Shown piece after piece: positions 19,601-26,206 of a stretch of 49,712 nucleotides of DNA. The position numbers were made by a program, and so were the translations under genes. The notes beneath the pieces were generated by a model. That model did no database searches and was not told where the DNA came from. It saw only the letters and a program-made list of their open reading frames with translations. The stretch spans positions 1-49,712 of the forward strand of contig JAJDZE010000108.1 in NCBI GenBank assembly GCA_022824805.1. The letters run 5' to 3'. This stretch comes from Acidimicrobiia bacterium (GTDB lineage Bacteria > Actinomycetota > Acidimicrobiia > Acidimicrobiales > Poriferisodalaceae). Position 1 is the stretch's first letter. The number at the start of each line of letters is the position of its first letter.

Positions 19601-20042
19601 GGCAGAGATAGAGCTTGGCGTGCAGCCGGTGGGCCGTGTGCAGCCGCAGCTGCACCGCGCCGGATGCGATCTGTTGCCGCAGCCGCCGCAATGCCTCCTC
19701 ATCGGCGGCGGTCGGTACGCCCACCTCGAGTTGTGCTCTCCATTCGGCGACCGCGGTGTCGGTGAGCCGTGCTGCGGTCTGGTTGTCGGTCCGCGCCGGT
19801 TCACGCCCGGATGCGGAGCGCCGCATCTCGTCGCGTGGTGTCTCGGCGATGCCGACGAGGATCCGCGCCTTGGGGCTGTGCGTGGGCGCGGGGTCGGGCA
19901 TGGCGTCGACGGCATCGACGATCAGCCGCCACCCTCGCAGGTCGAAGTAGCCGACAGCAGCGTCGAGCCGGCGCGACGACGCCAGGGTGCGCAGCAGTTC
20001 GGCTTCGAGTGTCGCCTCGATGTTGTCGAGAATCAGCGGCAC
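16662..20042 (-). CDS. PLD-nuclease / SNF2 helicase fusion (restriction-like)
   Basis: A 1,126-residue protein in two parts. Residues 1-200 form a phospholipase-D-type nuclease domain with an HxK motif (LHAKLYL, His141-Lys143) and GSSNLTAAG at 161-169; one such motif per chain implies dimerisation. From about residue 240 comes an SNF2-type superfamily-2 helicase: GDVVGLGKT (281-289), IIDEAHN (DEAH 354-357), LLSATPYN, then VLVSTDVLSEGQNLQDA and QRAGRVDRIGQ. It starts with GTG 5 nt after the methyltransferase stop and has its own AAGGA site. A nuclease-translocase beside an adenine methylase suggests a restriction complex. It recalls DISARM drmD plus drmC, but DISARM's drmA and drmB are absent. 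No exact known system was recognised. Confidence 0.85.
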   Translation of the reverse strand: MPLILDNIEATLEAELLRTLASSRRLDAAVGYFDLRGWRLIVDAVDAMPDPAPTHSPKARILVGIAETPRDEMRRSASGREPARTDNQTAARLTDTAVAEWRAQLEVGVPTAADEEALRRLRQQIASGAVQLRLHTAHRLHAKLYLCHRSDTAAPRVGYVGSSNLTAAGLRSQGELNTDVLDTDATAKLAAWFEHRWDDRFTVPVEPQIAEIIERSWAAPDPLDPYLVYLKMAYHLSKEAREGLVQFGLPASMEAELLAFQTAATKIAARIVMAKGGAMIGDVVGLGKTLVGTAVARLLQEEHGFETLVACPKNLVGMWRDYLHRYEVRGRAVSLSMVHRELSDARRHRLVIIDEAHNLRNERRRDHQALRAYIADNDSRVLLLSATPYNKGFDDLAAQLALFIKPDDDVGLRPERAIAEHREGAADFEYRLGGRHLTSLAAFRKSDHLDDWQALLSQYLVRRTRAFVEENYARTDRDGRRYLTFGNGERFYFPRRTPVPVARDLAGDDAAAPMADDETLDAIGSLSLPRYRLGDYLRHRYQPADDTEQQLVDDLRNAGRGNLSGFTRIMMYKRLSSSGPAYLATLRRHRLRNLVALHALDTGQPVPVGPVGNHIWEADARWDSDSLDADEDYYEPASGPSDRKRSAGPGAAGALFADPSLPARRAYDELRAANPARVRWVLPQAFLPDLRDDLLADTETIAGMLGRYGTWDPARDGKLAALERIVSDLHPTEKVLVFTESADTADYVVAELERRGIGAAGAVTGDAPDPSSLARRFSPRSSRAPSVKAGEELRVLVSTDVLSEGQNLQDARIVVNYDLPWAVVRLVQRAGRVDRIGQAASEVLVYSLLPAGRIEDEIRLRERIRDRLAESAALLGSDEQFFGDASERRTIAALYDEHSDFRIDGDVEEVDPVSMAYEIWRHAKHEHPEAADAAAKLPNVVYATKEAESSGHGAGAVIVHSRTVTGSDAFAAVEAGTAQARRVTPQEALRRARCEPATPSAPRLHNHHELVAAALGGPLHAASGRTITSLQGVRGKVWNTLHSHMRSFDDNLLFSADELSRAHDLINESPLLESATQRLANAVRDRSPIDLAALVVDLWRDGRLCEPPPRYDDDAAPSIICSMGLY

Positions 20043-20047
20043 GCCGA

Positions 20048-22027
20048 CTATTCCTTGTTGCCGAAGATCATGCGGTCGCGTAGCAATCCAGCGGCCTCGA
20101 ACGAATCTTCGATGCCCCAAGCTCTGGCCAGGAGCCAATCGGCCCGGTCGGTGAGGTGACGCAGCTTCGCCATGTTGTAACGGCCGACCTTGATTCCGGC
20201 GTTCACTTGCCATGTCAGGTGCTTGGGCATCTCGCTCTGAAGCGATCTTGACAAGCTCAGTAAGCTCTCGAATTCCATGTCACCCGGGGCAGGGTTGCCC
20301 ACACGCTCCGCATGACGCACCAGTCCCTCAATGTCACCCGGGAACGCTGCAGGCGTGCGCCGGGTGACATGGAATTCGTCTCCGTACATCAACCACCAGA
20401 GATAGGCCCAACGGCCCAGCAGCGTCACCAACGAGATGTCTCGTTGCTGCTCAGCCTGGAAATAGAGCACACCGTCGTGCGGCGAGAACGATTCTTTGCC
20501 GCCCTTGTCGATGATCGGCGGCCGATCGACGTATGCGCTGAGGAAGTACCGGGCCACCTTCTTGAAGTACAGGGGGTATGGCGACGTGGATTTCAGGACA
20601 GCGTCCAACGGTTGACGTTCGCTCAATTCGACGAAGGCGCGAGCCATGGCGCCTGGATCGACGAGCGGCCATTGAGCGTCGCTGCCCCAGCTATAGAGAC
20701 TCGATTTGGGCTGCCCGTACTCGAGCGAGTCGAAGAGCCGATCACGCGCCTCAGATAGCCACCGGTTGCACTTGGTGACGGCAAGCCGTTCGTTTCCTCG
20801 CCTTGACCCCACCAGGATGATGTTCCGAACGTCAGCAGAACCAGCGAAGAGCAGATCCGGACGCTTCGCAAACGCCGACACCCAAACGCTGGCCAAGTGC
20901 TGCTGCAAGAACGATCTGAGCTCAGCAAACCCCGCTCGAAAGCCGAGGTTGTGCATGACGATCATGGCGAAGCGGCCGTTGTCGTTGAGCAGGTTGGCTG
21001 CTCGTTCCATGCAGACGGCGTAGAGATCGGGGCATTTCTGGGCTTGGTAGCCGAGCCATCGGTATGCCGTGACCTTGGAGGTCTTGATATAGGGGGGATT
21101 GCCGATAATCACGTCGAAACCGCCGTGGCGCCAGACACTCGGGAACTCCACGAACCAGTGGAACGGCTGGTGCGACGCCGTCCAACCGTCCAGATCGCCG
21201 TCTTCATGGCGGAGACGGTGAAGCAGGCGGTTGCAATCGATCCGTGCGGCATCGAAGCGAGCCCCGAGCCGCGCCTTGGCCTCGGCGTGGTCAGGGGTGC
21301 CGGCCTGTGTCTGCTGAGCCACGAATGAGCCGTACTCGTCGGCCACCGCTGCAGCGACTGCGGCGATGTTCGCCAGCGTGCCGCCGAGGTCGAGCTGACC
21401 GCCGCCGAGACGCTCGGCTGCATCGGCCTCGTCGGCGATGCCCACCAGCAGGTTGCCGCACTTGATGTTGAAGTCCAAATCGGGCAGCGGTTCGAGGTCC
21501 TCGACTCGCTCGACTTGGGCCGCGAGCTTCAGGAACAGCCGCAACTTGGCGATCTCGGGTGCCTCGTGCATGATGTCGACGCCGAACAGGTTGTGCAGAC
21601 AGATGGTCTTCAGCAGCCAGTACCGGCTGCTCGGGTGAGTCCGTGCTTCAGACAGGAACGACGGCGTTTGCGCACCGCGCGCCTCGAGTTCTTCGGCTCG
21701 TGCCAGCACTTCGCCGTACAGCGGTTCGAGCACGTCGAGCGCCGCGAACAGGAACGCCCCCGATCCGACAGTGGGGTCGCAGACCGTCATCGAGCGCAGC
21801 GCCTCGAACGCAGCGTCGCACTCGCTCGCGTCGGCGAGCTGGCTCAAGTAGTCGCGCAGCAGCTCCGGCAGGTCGAGATTCTCGGTGACCGCGTCATCGA
21901 TGGTCCATGCCTGCTGCGAGTCGGACAGCCGGTTGACCTGGCGTCGCCAGCGTTCCCGCCGATGCACCATGTCGCACCACCGCTCGCCGGGCAGCGCAAG
22001 GTGCTCGGGCGGCGGCGGCAGATCCAC
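20048..22027 (-). CDS. Eco57I/PglX-like adenine methyltransferase, C-terminal part (out of frame)
   Basis: The 3' part of a DNA N6-adenine methyltransferase. SAM-binding motif I is VCDPTVGSGAFLFAAL and the catalytic motif IV is FDVIIGNPPYIKTS. The later region, to the C-terminus, is the expected target-recognition part (SPYPLYFKKVARYF). GTG at 22027 is the first possible restart, but the reading frame is open from 22171 through the CCGT tract, and the homologous N-terminal half lies in a different frame upstream. The natural product is therefore probably a single 1,099-residue enzyme made only when the tract has the right length. The stop is 5 nt before the helicase gene, so the two form an operon. 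Confidence 0.85.
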   Translation of the reverse strand: MDLPPPPEHLALPGERWCDMVHRRERWRRQVNRLSDSQQAWTIDDAVTENLDLPELLRDYLSQLADASECDAAFEALRSMTVCDPTVGSGAFLFAALDVLEPLYGEVLARAEELEARGAQTPSFLSEARTHPSSRYWLLKTICLHNLFGVDIMHEAPEIAKLRLFLKLAAQVERVEDLEPLPDLDFNIKCGNLLVGIADEADAAERLGGGQLDLGGTLANIAAVAAAVADEYGSFVAQQTQAGTPDHAEAKARLGARFDAARIDCNRLLHRLRHEDGDLDGWTASHQPFHWFVEFPSVWRHGGFDVIIGNPPYIKTSKVTAYRWLGYQAQKCPDLYAVCMERAANLLNDNGRFAMIVMHNLGFRAGFAELRSFLQQHLASVWVSAFAKRPDLLFAGSADVRNIILVGSRRGNERLAVTKCNRWLSEARDRLFDSLEYGQPKSSLYSWGSDAQWPLVDPGAMARAFVELSERQPLDAVLKSTSPYPLYFKKVARYFLSAYVDRPPIIDKGGKESFSPHDGVLYFQAEQQRDISLVTLLGRWAYLWWLMYGDEFHVTRRTPAAFPGDIEGLVRHAERVGNPAPGDMEFESLLSLSRSLQSEMPKHLTWQVNAGIKVGRYNMAKLRHLTDRADWLLARAWGIEDSFEAAGLLRDRMIFGNKE

Positions 22028-23351
22028 ATACTCGTCTGGGTCGCCGCTGTGCCATTGCCACGGCCATGCCTCGCCGACAGGCGGCAGGTCGCCGTCCGTC
22101 CGTCCGTCCGTCCGTCCGTCCGTCCGTCCGTCCGTCCGTCCGTCCGTCCGTCCGTCCTGAGGTTGCGAATTCTACGCCATGACCGTTGGGGTCATGAAGG
22201 TAGGTGTCGCCCGAGTCGGCGAGCAGAAGCGCTGGATCGTCAAGCCCGGCAGCCACCAGGCGATCCGCGACGGCAGGCAGGATCGCCGAGGCGGTCATGT
22301 AACCGGTGACGTCGGGCTTCGTGTAGTAGGCCCCGTAGTCCTTCTGGTTCACGTATTGCTCGAAGATGTAGCCGAGCACATCGGGGTTGATCTCGTTGTC
22401 GTCCCCATGGGGATGCTCATCGAGGTGCCAGCGCCACCCGTCGAAGAACTCGAACAAGTGCTCGAAGGCGCTGTCGGCAATCCACAGGCCGTCCCAGTAG
22501 CGAGACTCGATCTCGTGCATCTCGAACACGCCGCCGTTGATGAACGGCACCGTGCCGATGAGTCGTGCCGTGGTCGGATCCTGGGGCTGAGCTGGGTCGC
22601 CGAGCCCTTCGTGGAACAGCGGCAGCAGGAAATGCTCCCAGTAGGCGTATTCGGGGCATTCGCTCTGCGCGAACTCAGCTCGTGCGATCCCCAGTCGGCT
22701 TCGCAGGTACTCGGCATCGCCGTCGAGAAAGCCCCGTTGCTGGATGAAATAGATGAACATCAACCGGTTCAGCAGCACAGAGGCGTACCAGTCGCGGTCG
22801 GTGCCGTCATCGATGCCTTCGATGCTCCCGGCAAACGAGCGGTGATGCTTGGCGAACTCCCGGAAGAAGCTTCGGGTGACCTTCTCGGCGTTGAACGAGC
22901 GCCGTACCCGGTCGAGAACGGCGCTGGAGGTGAGCGAGGCTTCTTCGCTGATCGAGAAGGACGCCCGCTCGAGCCGCTGCAGCACAGCCTCGCTGGGCGA
23001 TTCGCTGGGATAGACGTGATCCACCAAGCGGTAGCCGACGCCGCTGGGGCGCTGCTCGGGCCACAGCCACAGATGCCGCTCGGGGGCCATGAACACCATG
23101 AGCTGGTCTCGGCTGGCCCGCCGCAGCATGCGGACCACCCGGTGCTGTTCGGCCCGCTGCGGCAGGCCGCCTGGACAGTCGATGCGAAATGCTGTGACGC
23201 CCTTCTTGTGGGCAAGGGGCGTCGCGGTGAGCGAGCTGTCTGCTGGTGCAGGAAGGCTGAGCGTCGGCGGGTTGTCCCAGCCCAGCTCGCCGACGAACAG
23301 TCCAGCCAGGTCGCGCTCGATCAGCAGTCTGCGCAGTCGCTCGGTCGTCAC
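21894..23351 (-). CDS. Eco57I/PglX-like adenine methyltransferase, N-terminal part (phase-variable)
   Basis: The 5' part of the methyltransferase gene, starting with GTG behind a GAGAGG site. It shows LMFIYFIQQRGFLDGD at about 197-212 and VLGYIFEQYVN before GAYYTKPDVTGYM (340-352), the segment that precedes the SAM motif in Eco57I/PglX-type enzymes. From residue 400 it enters the tandem tract (TDGR repeats) and then reads about 65 residues of out-of-frame, Arg/Ala-rich sequence to a stop at 21894. As assembled it gives a 485-residue protein without motifs I and IV, so it should be catalytically dead. Only a one-unit loss or two-unit gain in the tract joins it to the C-terminal half. Confidence 0.85.
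   Translation of the reverse strand: MTTERLRRLLIERDLAGLFVGELGWDNPPTLSLPAPADSSLTATPLAHKKGVTAFRIDCPGGLPQRAEQHRVVRMLRRASRDQLMVFMAPERHLWLWPEQRPSGVGYRLVDHVYPSESPSEAVLQRLERASFSISEEASLTSSAVLDRVRRSFNAEKVTRSFFREFAKHHRSFAGSIEGIDDGTDRDWYASVLLNRLMFIYFIQQRGFLDGDAEYLRSRLGIARAEFAQSECPEYAYWEHFLLPLFHEGLGDPAQPQDPTTARLIGTVPFINGGVFEMHEIESRYWDGLWIADSAFEHLFEFFDGWRWHLDEHPHGDDNEINPDVLGYIFEQYVNQKDYGAYYTKPDVTGYMTASAILPAVADRLVAAGLDDPALLLADSGDTYLHDPNGHGVEFATSGRTDGRTDGRTDGRTDGRTDGRRPAACRRGMAVAMAQRRPRRVCGSAAAARAPCAARRAVVRHGASAGTLATPGQPAVRLAAGMDHR
22092..22157. repeat. Perfect (CCGT)16 tetranucleotide tract inside the methyltransferase gene
   Basis: Sixteen exact CCGT units plus CC, 66 nt without a mismatch. In the coding (minus) sense it is ACGG, which reads Thr-Asp-Gly-Arg in every frame and contains no stop. 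From the GTG at 23351 to the stop at 20048 is 3304 nt, one more than a multiple of three; removing one 4-nt unit gives 3300. Length change by slipped-strand mispairing would therefore switch the gene. Confidence 0.97.
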
Positions 23352-23685
23352 CTCACCAGCCTCTCTCGTTGCGAACGCCGGTCACGGGCCGATTCCCCAT
23401 GATGGCAGTTTGGTGCAGTTTTCTGCCCGGCACGACTCCTCATCGGTGTCGAATACCGCGAGTCTGCGGACCGTGGCCGAGTACTGCGAACAGCGGCCGA
23501 CCGGTTGATTGCAGACCTGCTCGCAGGGCTTGCCGCTCACTCGGAGTCAGCGGCGCAGATTGAGGGATCAAGCGCCCGAGAGACCGCTGCCAAGCTCGCG
23601 GAGGCCTCTGAAAACCATTTGGAAGCATTGAGGTTCTGTGTCTACGGTTCGGTCCTGTCACTGCCAGCGCCATGGGAGGGCTGCC
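23352..23685. other. Divergent intergenic region, methyltransferase / coiled-coil gene
   Basis: A 334-nt gap with no supportable gene. Its right end holds the conserved promoter element listed separately. The methyltransferase promoter should lie at the left end, but no clear boxes are visible. Confidence 0.5.
23601..23648 (+). promoter_or_regulatory. Promoter element shared with the three tandem coiled-coil genes
   Basis: Palindrome GAGGCCTC, then TGAAAACCATTTGGAA, with TTGGAA as -35, an 18-nt spacer and TACGGT as -10, ending 37 nt before the GTG at 23686. The GAAAAYCATTTG core and the 18-nt spacing match the elements at 38512, 39155 and 39855. Confidence 0.6.
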
Positions 23686-24126
23686 GTGTCTGAAGAGATC
23701 CGCTCGGGCATCTACGCTTGGCTGCGTGAGCAGACCGACGAGCAGCGCGCCGAGTACCTGATGTCGTGCCTCGCACCCGCCCCGCTGTCGGACTTGGTCA
23801 CGAAGGACTTCCTCACCGCCGAGCTGTCGCGCGAGCTGTCACGGTTCGCCACCAAGGACGACCTCGCCAAACTCGAGGCCAAAGTCGACCGGCTCGGCAG
23901 CAAGGTCGACACCAAGGTCGACGGCTTGGACGCCAGGGTGACCGACCTCGAAACCGCCGTGGCCAAGCTCGACACGAAGGTCGATGGGCTCGCCGCACAG
24001 CGCGACGAGGACAGCAAGGCGCAGCGGGTGCGCCACTACTGGCTCGTGGGCATCGGCGTGTCCATCATGGTGCCAATCTGGCTCAGCGTCGCGGGCGTAA
24101 TCGGCGCCGGCAGCGTCATCGGCTGA
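23686..24126 (+). CDS. Coiled-coil protein with C-terminal membrane anchor
   Basis: A 146-residue protein. Residues 1-45 are helical and charged (SGIYAWLREQTDEQRAEYL). Residues 55-105 form a coiled coil with repeated KVD/LDTKVDGL units. A hydrophobic segment, HYWLVGIGVSIMVPIWLSVAG, ends the chain and would anchor it in the membrane. It recalls the loose DUF1640/Bdr class of small membrane coiled-coil proteins. The GTG is preferred over the upstream ATG because GGGAGGG lies 7 nt before it. It shares a promoter element with the three tandem genes at 37.9-39.8 kb, although the membrane segment is at the opposite end. Function unknown; it is divergent from the methyltransferase. Confidence 0.7.
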   Translation: MSEEIRSGIYAWLREQTDEQRAEYLMSCLAPAPLSDLVTKDFLTAELSRELSRFATKDDLAKLEAKVDRLGSKVDTKVDGLDARVTDLETAVAKLDTKVDGLAAQRDEDSKAQRVRHYWLVGIGVSIMVPIWLSVAGVIGAGSVIG

Positions 24127-24363
24127 GCACCGCACGCCAACCAATACTGCGCGCCCGGCCCCACACAGACCCGCACCTCTGCCGCGGTGCGTCGCGTGCG
24201 CCCCGAGCAGCGAGGAACGGCAGGTGCGTCACAGCCGGGCCGTCAGCGTCGTGGCGTCACCTGACGCAGAACGCGGTCTGGGAGACCGCCTGTGGGCGAT
24301 CCCCGTCAGCACACTGCGGAGCTGACGCAGGCAGCTTTGCCCCCGCTCGATAGCTTGCCGCGG

Positions 24364-24849
24364 ATGAGTGAAGGCAGGCGCAGAGCGGGTGCTCGGGAGC
24401 GATTCTTTGCGGGGGCCGAGGCGCTGGGCTTGACGCCGGAGATCCTGCGCTTTCCTGAGGGCACGCGTACCGCCGAGCAGGCGGCTGCCGCTGTGGGCTG
24501 CGAGCTCGGCCAGATCGTGAAATCGCTGGTGTTCCTGTGCGGCGGTGAGCCGGTGCTGGCATTGACCTCCGGTGCGAACCGGGTCGACACCACCCGACTG
24601 GGCGACCTGCTCGGAGGCGCGATCAGCCGTGCTGACGCCGATGGCGTGCGGGAGGCCACTGGCTACGCGATCGGCGGGACGCCACCGTTCGGCCACGCTC
24701 GACCGCTGCGAACGGTCGTGGACCGCGCGCTGCTGGCCTACGACTCAGTGTGGGCCGCCGCGGGCACACCCGACACGGTCTTCGAATTGACGCCAGATGA
24801 ACTGGTGCAAGCGAGCGGTGCCGAGGCAGCCGATTTCGCTGCCGATTGA
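24364..24849 (+). CDS. YbaK/EbsC-family aminoacyl-tRNA deacylase-like protein
   Basis: A 161-residue YbaK/ProX-type protein. The family hydrolyses mischarged tRNA such as Cys-tRNA(Pro). Recognisable parts are TRTAEQAAAAVGCELGQIVKSL, whose Lys is the conserved family Lys, then LALTSGANRVDTTRLG, ATGYAIGGTPPFGH and the C-terminal FELTPDELVQASGA. The ATG at 24364 gives the standard length. The 237 nt before it show no gene, and no clear promoter is visible. Confidence 0.88.
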   Translation: MSEGRRRAGARERFFAGAEALGLTPEILRFPEGTRTAEQAAAAVGCELGQIVKSLVFLCGGEPVLALTSGANRVDTTRLGDLLGGAISRADADGVREATGYAIGGTPPFGHARPLRTVVDRALLAYDSVWAAAGTPDTVFELTPDELVQASGAEAADFAAD

Positions 24850-25102
24850 CTGGATCGACCTCACTTCCCCGAGGGTGCCCCTGAAGCGCTCGCTTCCGCT
24901 GCCGGGTGATTCGCAGCAACGCTCGGTTCGGAGAACCTGCTGATAAATCTCGTCCGCGGTGTCCCGTGATGCTTCTGCAGTTTGCTTGCAGGGTGCAGTG
25001 GCGAACTTGCCGAGGTCAGGTGACAGCGGCGCCGCGCAGCCGAACCCGCGACAGACCACTCGCGCACCCCGGCCACGCGGGGACAGCAGTATCTTCGGCA
25101 TC

Positions 25103-26206
25103 ATGGCAGCCCCATCGGATGAGCACGGCAATGCCGACAACGCTGAGGCGCCCGGCCAAGGCGCTGACGCCAGCGAAGAGGAGCCCGCCGGTGCCAATGA
25201 CGACGCCGATCCGCCGCCCGGTGCTGTTGCGACGCCCGAGCAGAAGCAGAGCGGGCGGATTCGCAGGTGGACGCGGTCGGCACGTCGCTTGTCGGCCTTT
25301 TTCAAGCTGCTGGCAGCCATATCTGCGGCTGCGCTGACAGCGCTGCTCGTTCTGGCTGTCATCGCTACAGCGCAAGCCGTATTCGATGACGGCTACGACG
25401 ACGGCTGGTTCGCCTACTCGACCAACACCGGTCCCAACGGCCGAGATCTCATCATTGAGGGCGTGCAGCACAACGGCCCCGGCGGCCCCGATTACGTGCA
25501 TGACGGGTTCGATGAGGGCGTCGGCCGCCACTGTGACGATCACGGCTTCGGCAACGCTTGCGGCCGGCAACGCGGGCTGAAGCATCGGGGTCCGCAGAGA
25601 CAATGCGGCGCCCGAGGGTGGGCGTTCAGCGACGGCAAGGGCGATGCCGTCGCGAAGCGGTACCCGGGAGTACCGGGACGCTGCGGCGATGACGGCGACT
25701 GGGGCAGTCTCGATGACCTGTACGGCTCGTTCAGCGGCCGATCCGGATTCGAAGCGGCGCCTCGATGGTGGTCGGGTGGACCCGGATCATCTGAGTGGCT
25801 TGAGCAGGGGCCGCGGGGCTGGTCTGGGCCGTTCGGGAACGCCGGACCGGCTCTCGAGTTCGGCGGCGATGCCGCTCCGTTCGGACTGTTCGGGGGCGCA
25901 GATCCGTTCACGAACCCGTCGGCGGTGCTGGGTCTGTTTCCCGACATCGGCCCTGAGGAAATGTCGGACCTGCGCGCCTCGTGTGAGCAGTTCCGCACGC
26001 TCTTCGACGGATGGGACGGCGACGCGCTGGGCGATGAGCCCCCTCAGATCGGCGTCAATGAACTGCTCTTGGGAGTGCTGTGCCCGTGGCCCGACGCGCC
26101 GACGGACGGCCCTTCTGCCGACGGCGATCATGCGACGGAGGATGCGAGTGTCGACGCCGACAGTGATAACAGCGACGCCGACTCAGGCGTCGCCGACGGC
26201 GGCTGA
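25103..26206 (+). CDS. Hypothetical single-pass membrane protein with Gly/Asp-rich exterior
   Basis: A 367-residue protein I do not recognise. A polar Ala/Asp/Glu-rich N-terminus of about 50 residues is followed by a basic patch (RIRRWTRSARR) and one membrane helix near residues 66-90. The remainder is probably outside the cell: Gly-, Asp- and Trp-rich with several Cys (CDDHGFGNACGRQRG, CGARGW, CGDDGDWG), which could be paired. A more ordered region (PDIGPEEMSDLRASCEQF) precedes an Asp/Ser/Ala-rich tail. ATG 25103 is chosen over the open frame from 24959 because the family-like charged N-terminus starts there. The last 24 nt overlap the end of the convergent MMPL gene. Confidence 0.6.
   Translation: MAAPSDEHGNADNAEAPGQGADASEEEPAGANDDADPPPGAVATPEQKQSGRIRRWTRSARRLSAFFKLLAAISAAALTALLVLAVIATAQAVFDDGYDDGWFAYSTNTGPNGRDLIIEGVQHNGPGGPDYVHDGFDEGVGRHCDDHGFGNACGRQRGLKHRGPQRQCGARGWAFSDGKGDAVAKRYPGVPGRCGDDGDWGSLDDLYGSFSGRSGFEAAPRWWSGGPGSSEWLEQGPRGWSGPFGNAGPALEFGGDAAPFGLFGGADPFTNPSAVLGLFPDIGPEEMSDLRASCEQFRTLFDGWDGDALGDEPPQIGVNELLLGVLCPWPDAPTDGPSADGDHATEDASVDADSDNSDADSGVADGG

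Noticed and set aside
16662-23351. Assignment as a complete DISARM or BREX system
   Set aside because: drmA, drmB, pglZ, brxC and brxL are not present in the window; only the methylase and helicase types are shared.
20048-23351. Calling the methyltransferase a plain pseudogene
   Set aside because: The only lesion is the length of a perfect 4-nt tract; both halves keep intact motifs, so a reversible switch explains it better than decay. A sequencing error in the tract remains possible.
23369-23685. Short open frames in the gap before the coiled-coil gene
   Set aside because: No ribosome site or family likeness, and they run through the promoter element.
24127-24363. A possible small RNA or peptide gene before ybaK
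   Set aside because: No promoter, hairpin or coding signal could be seen.
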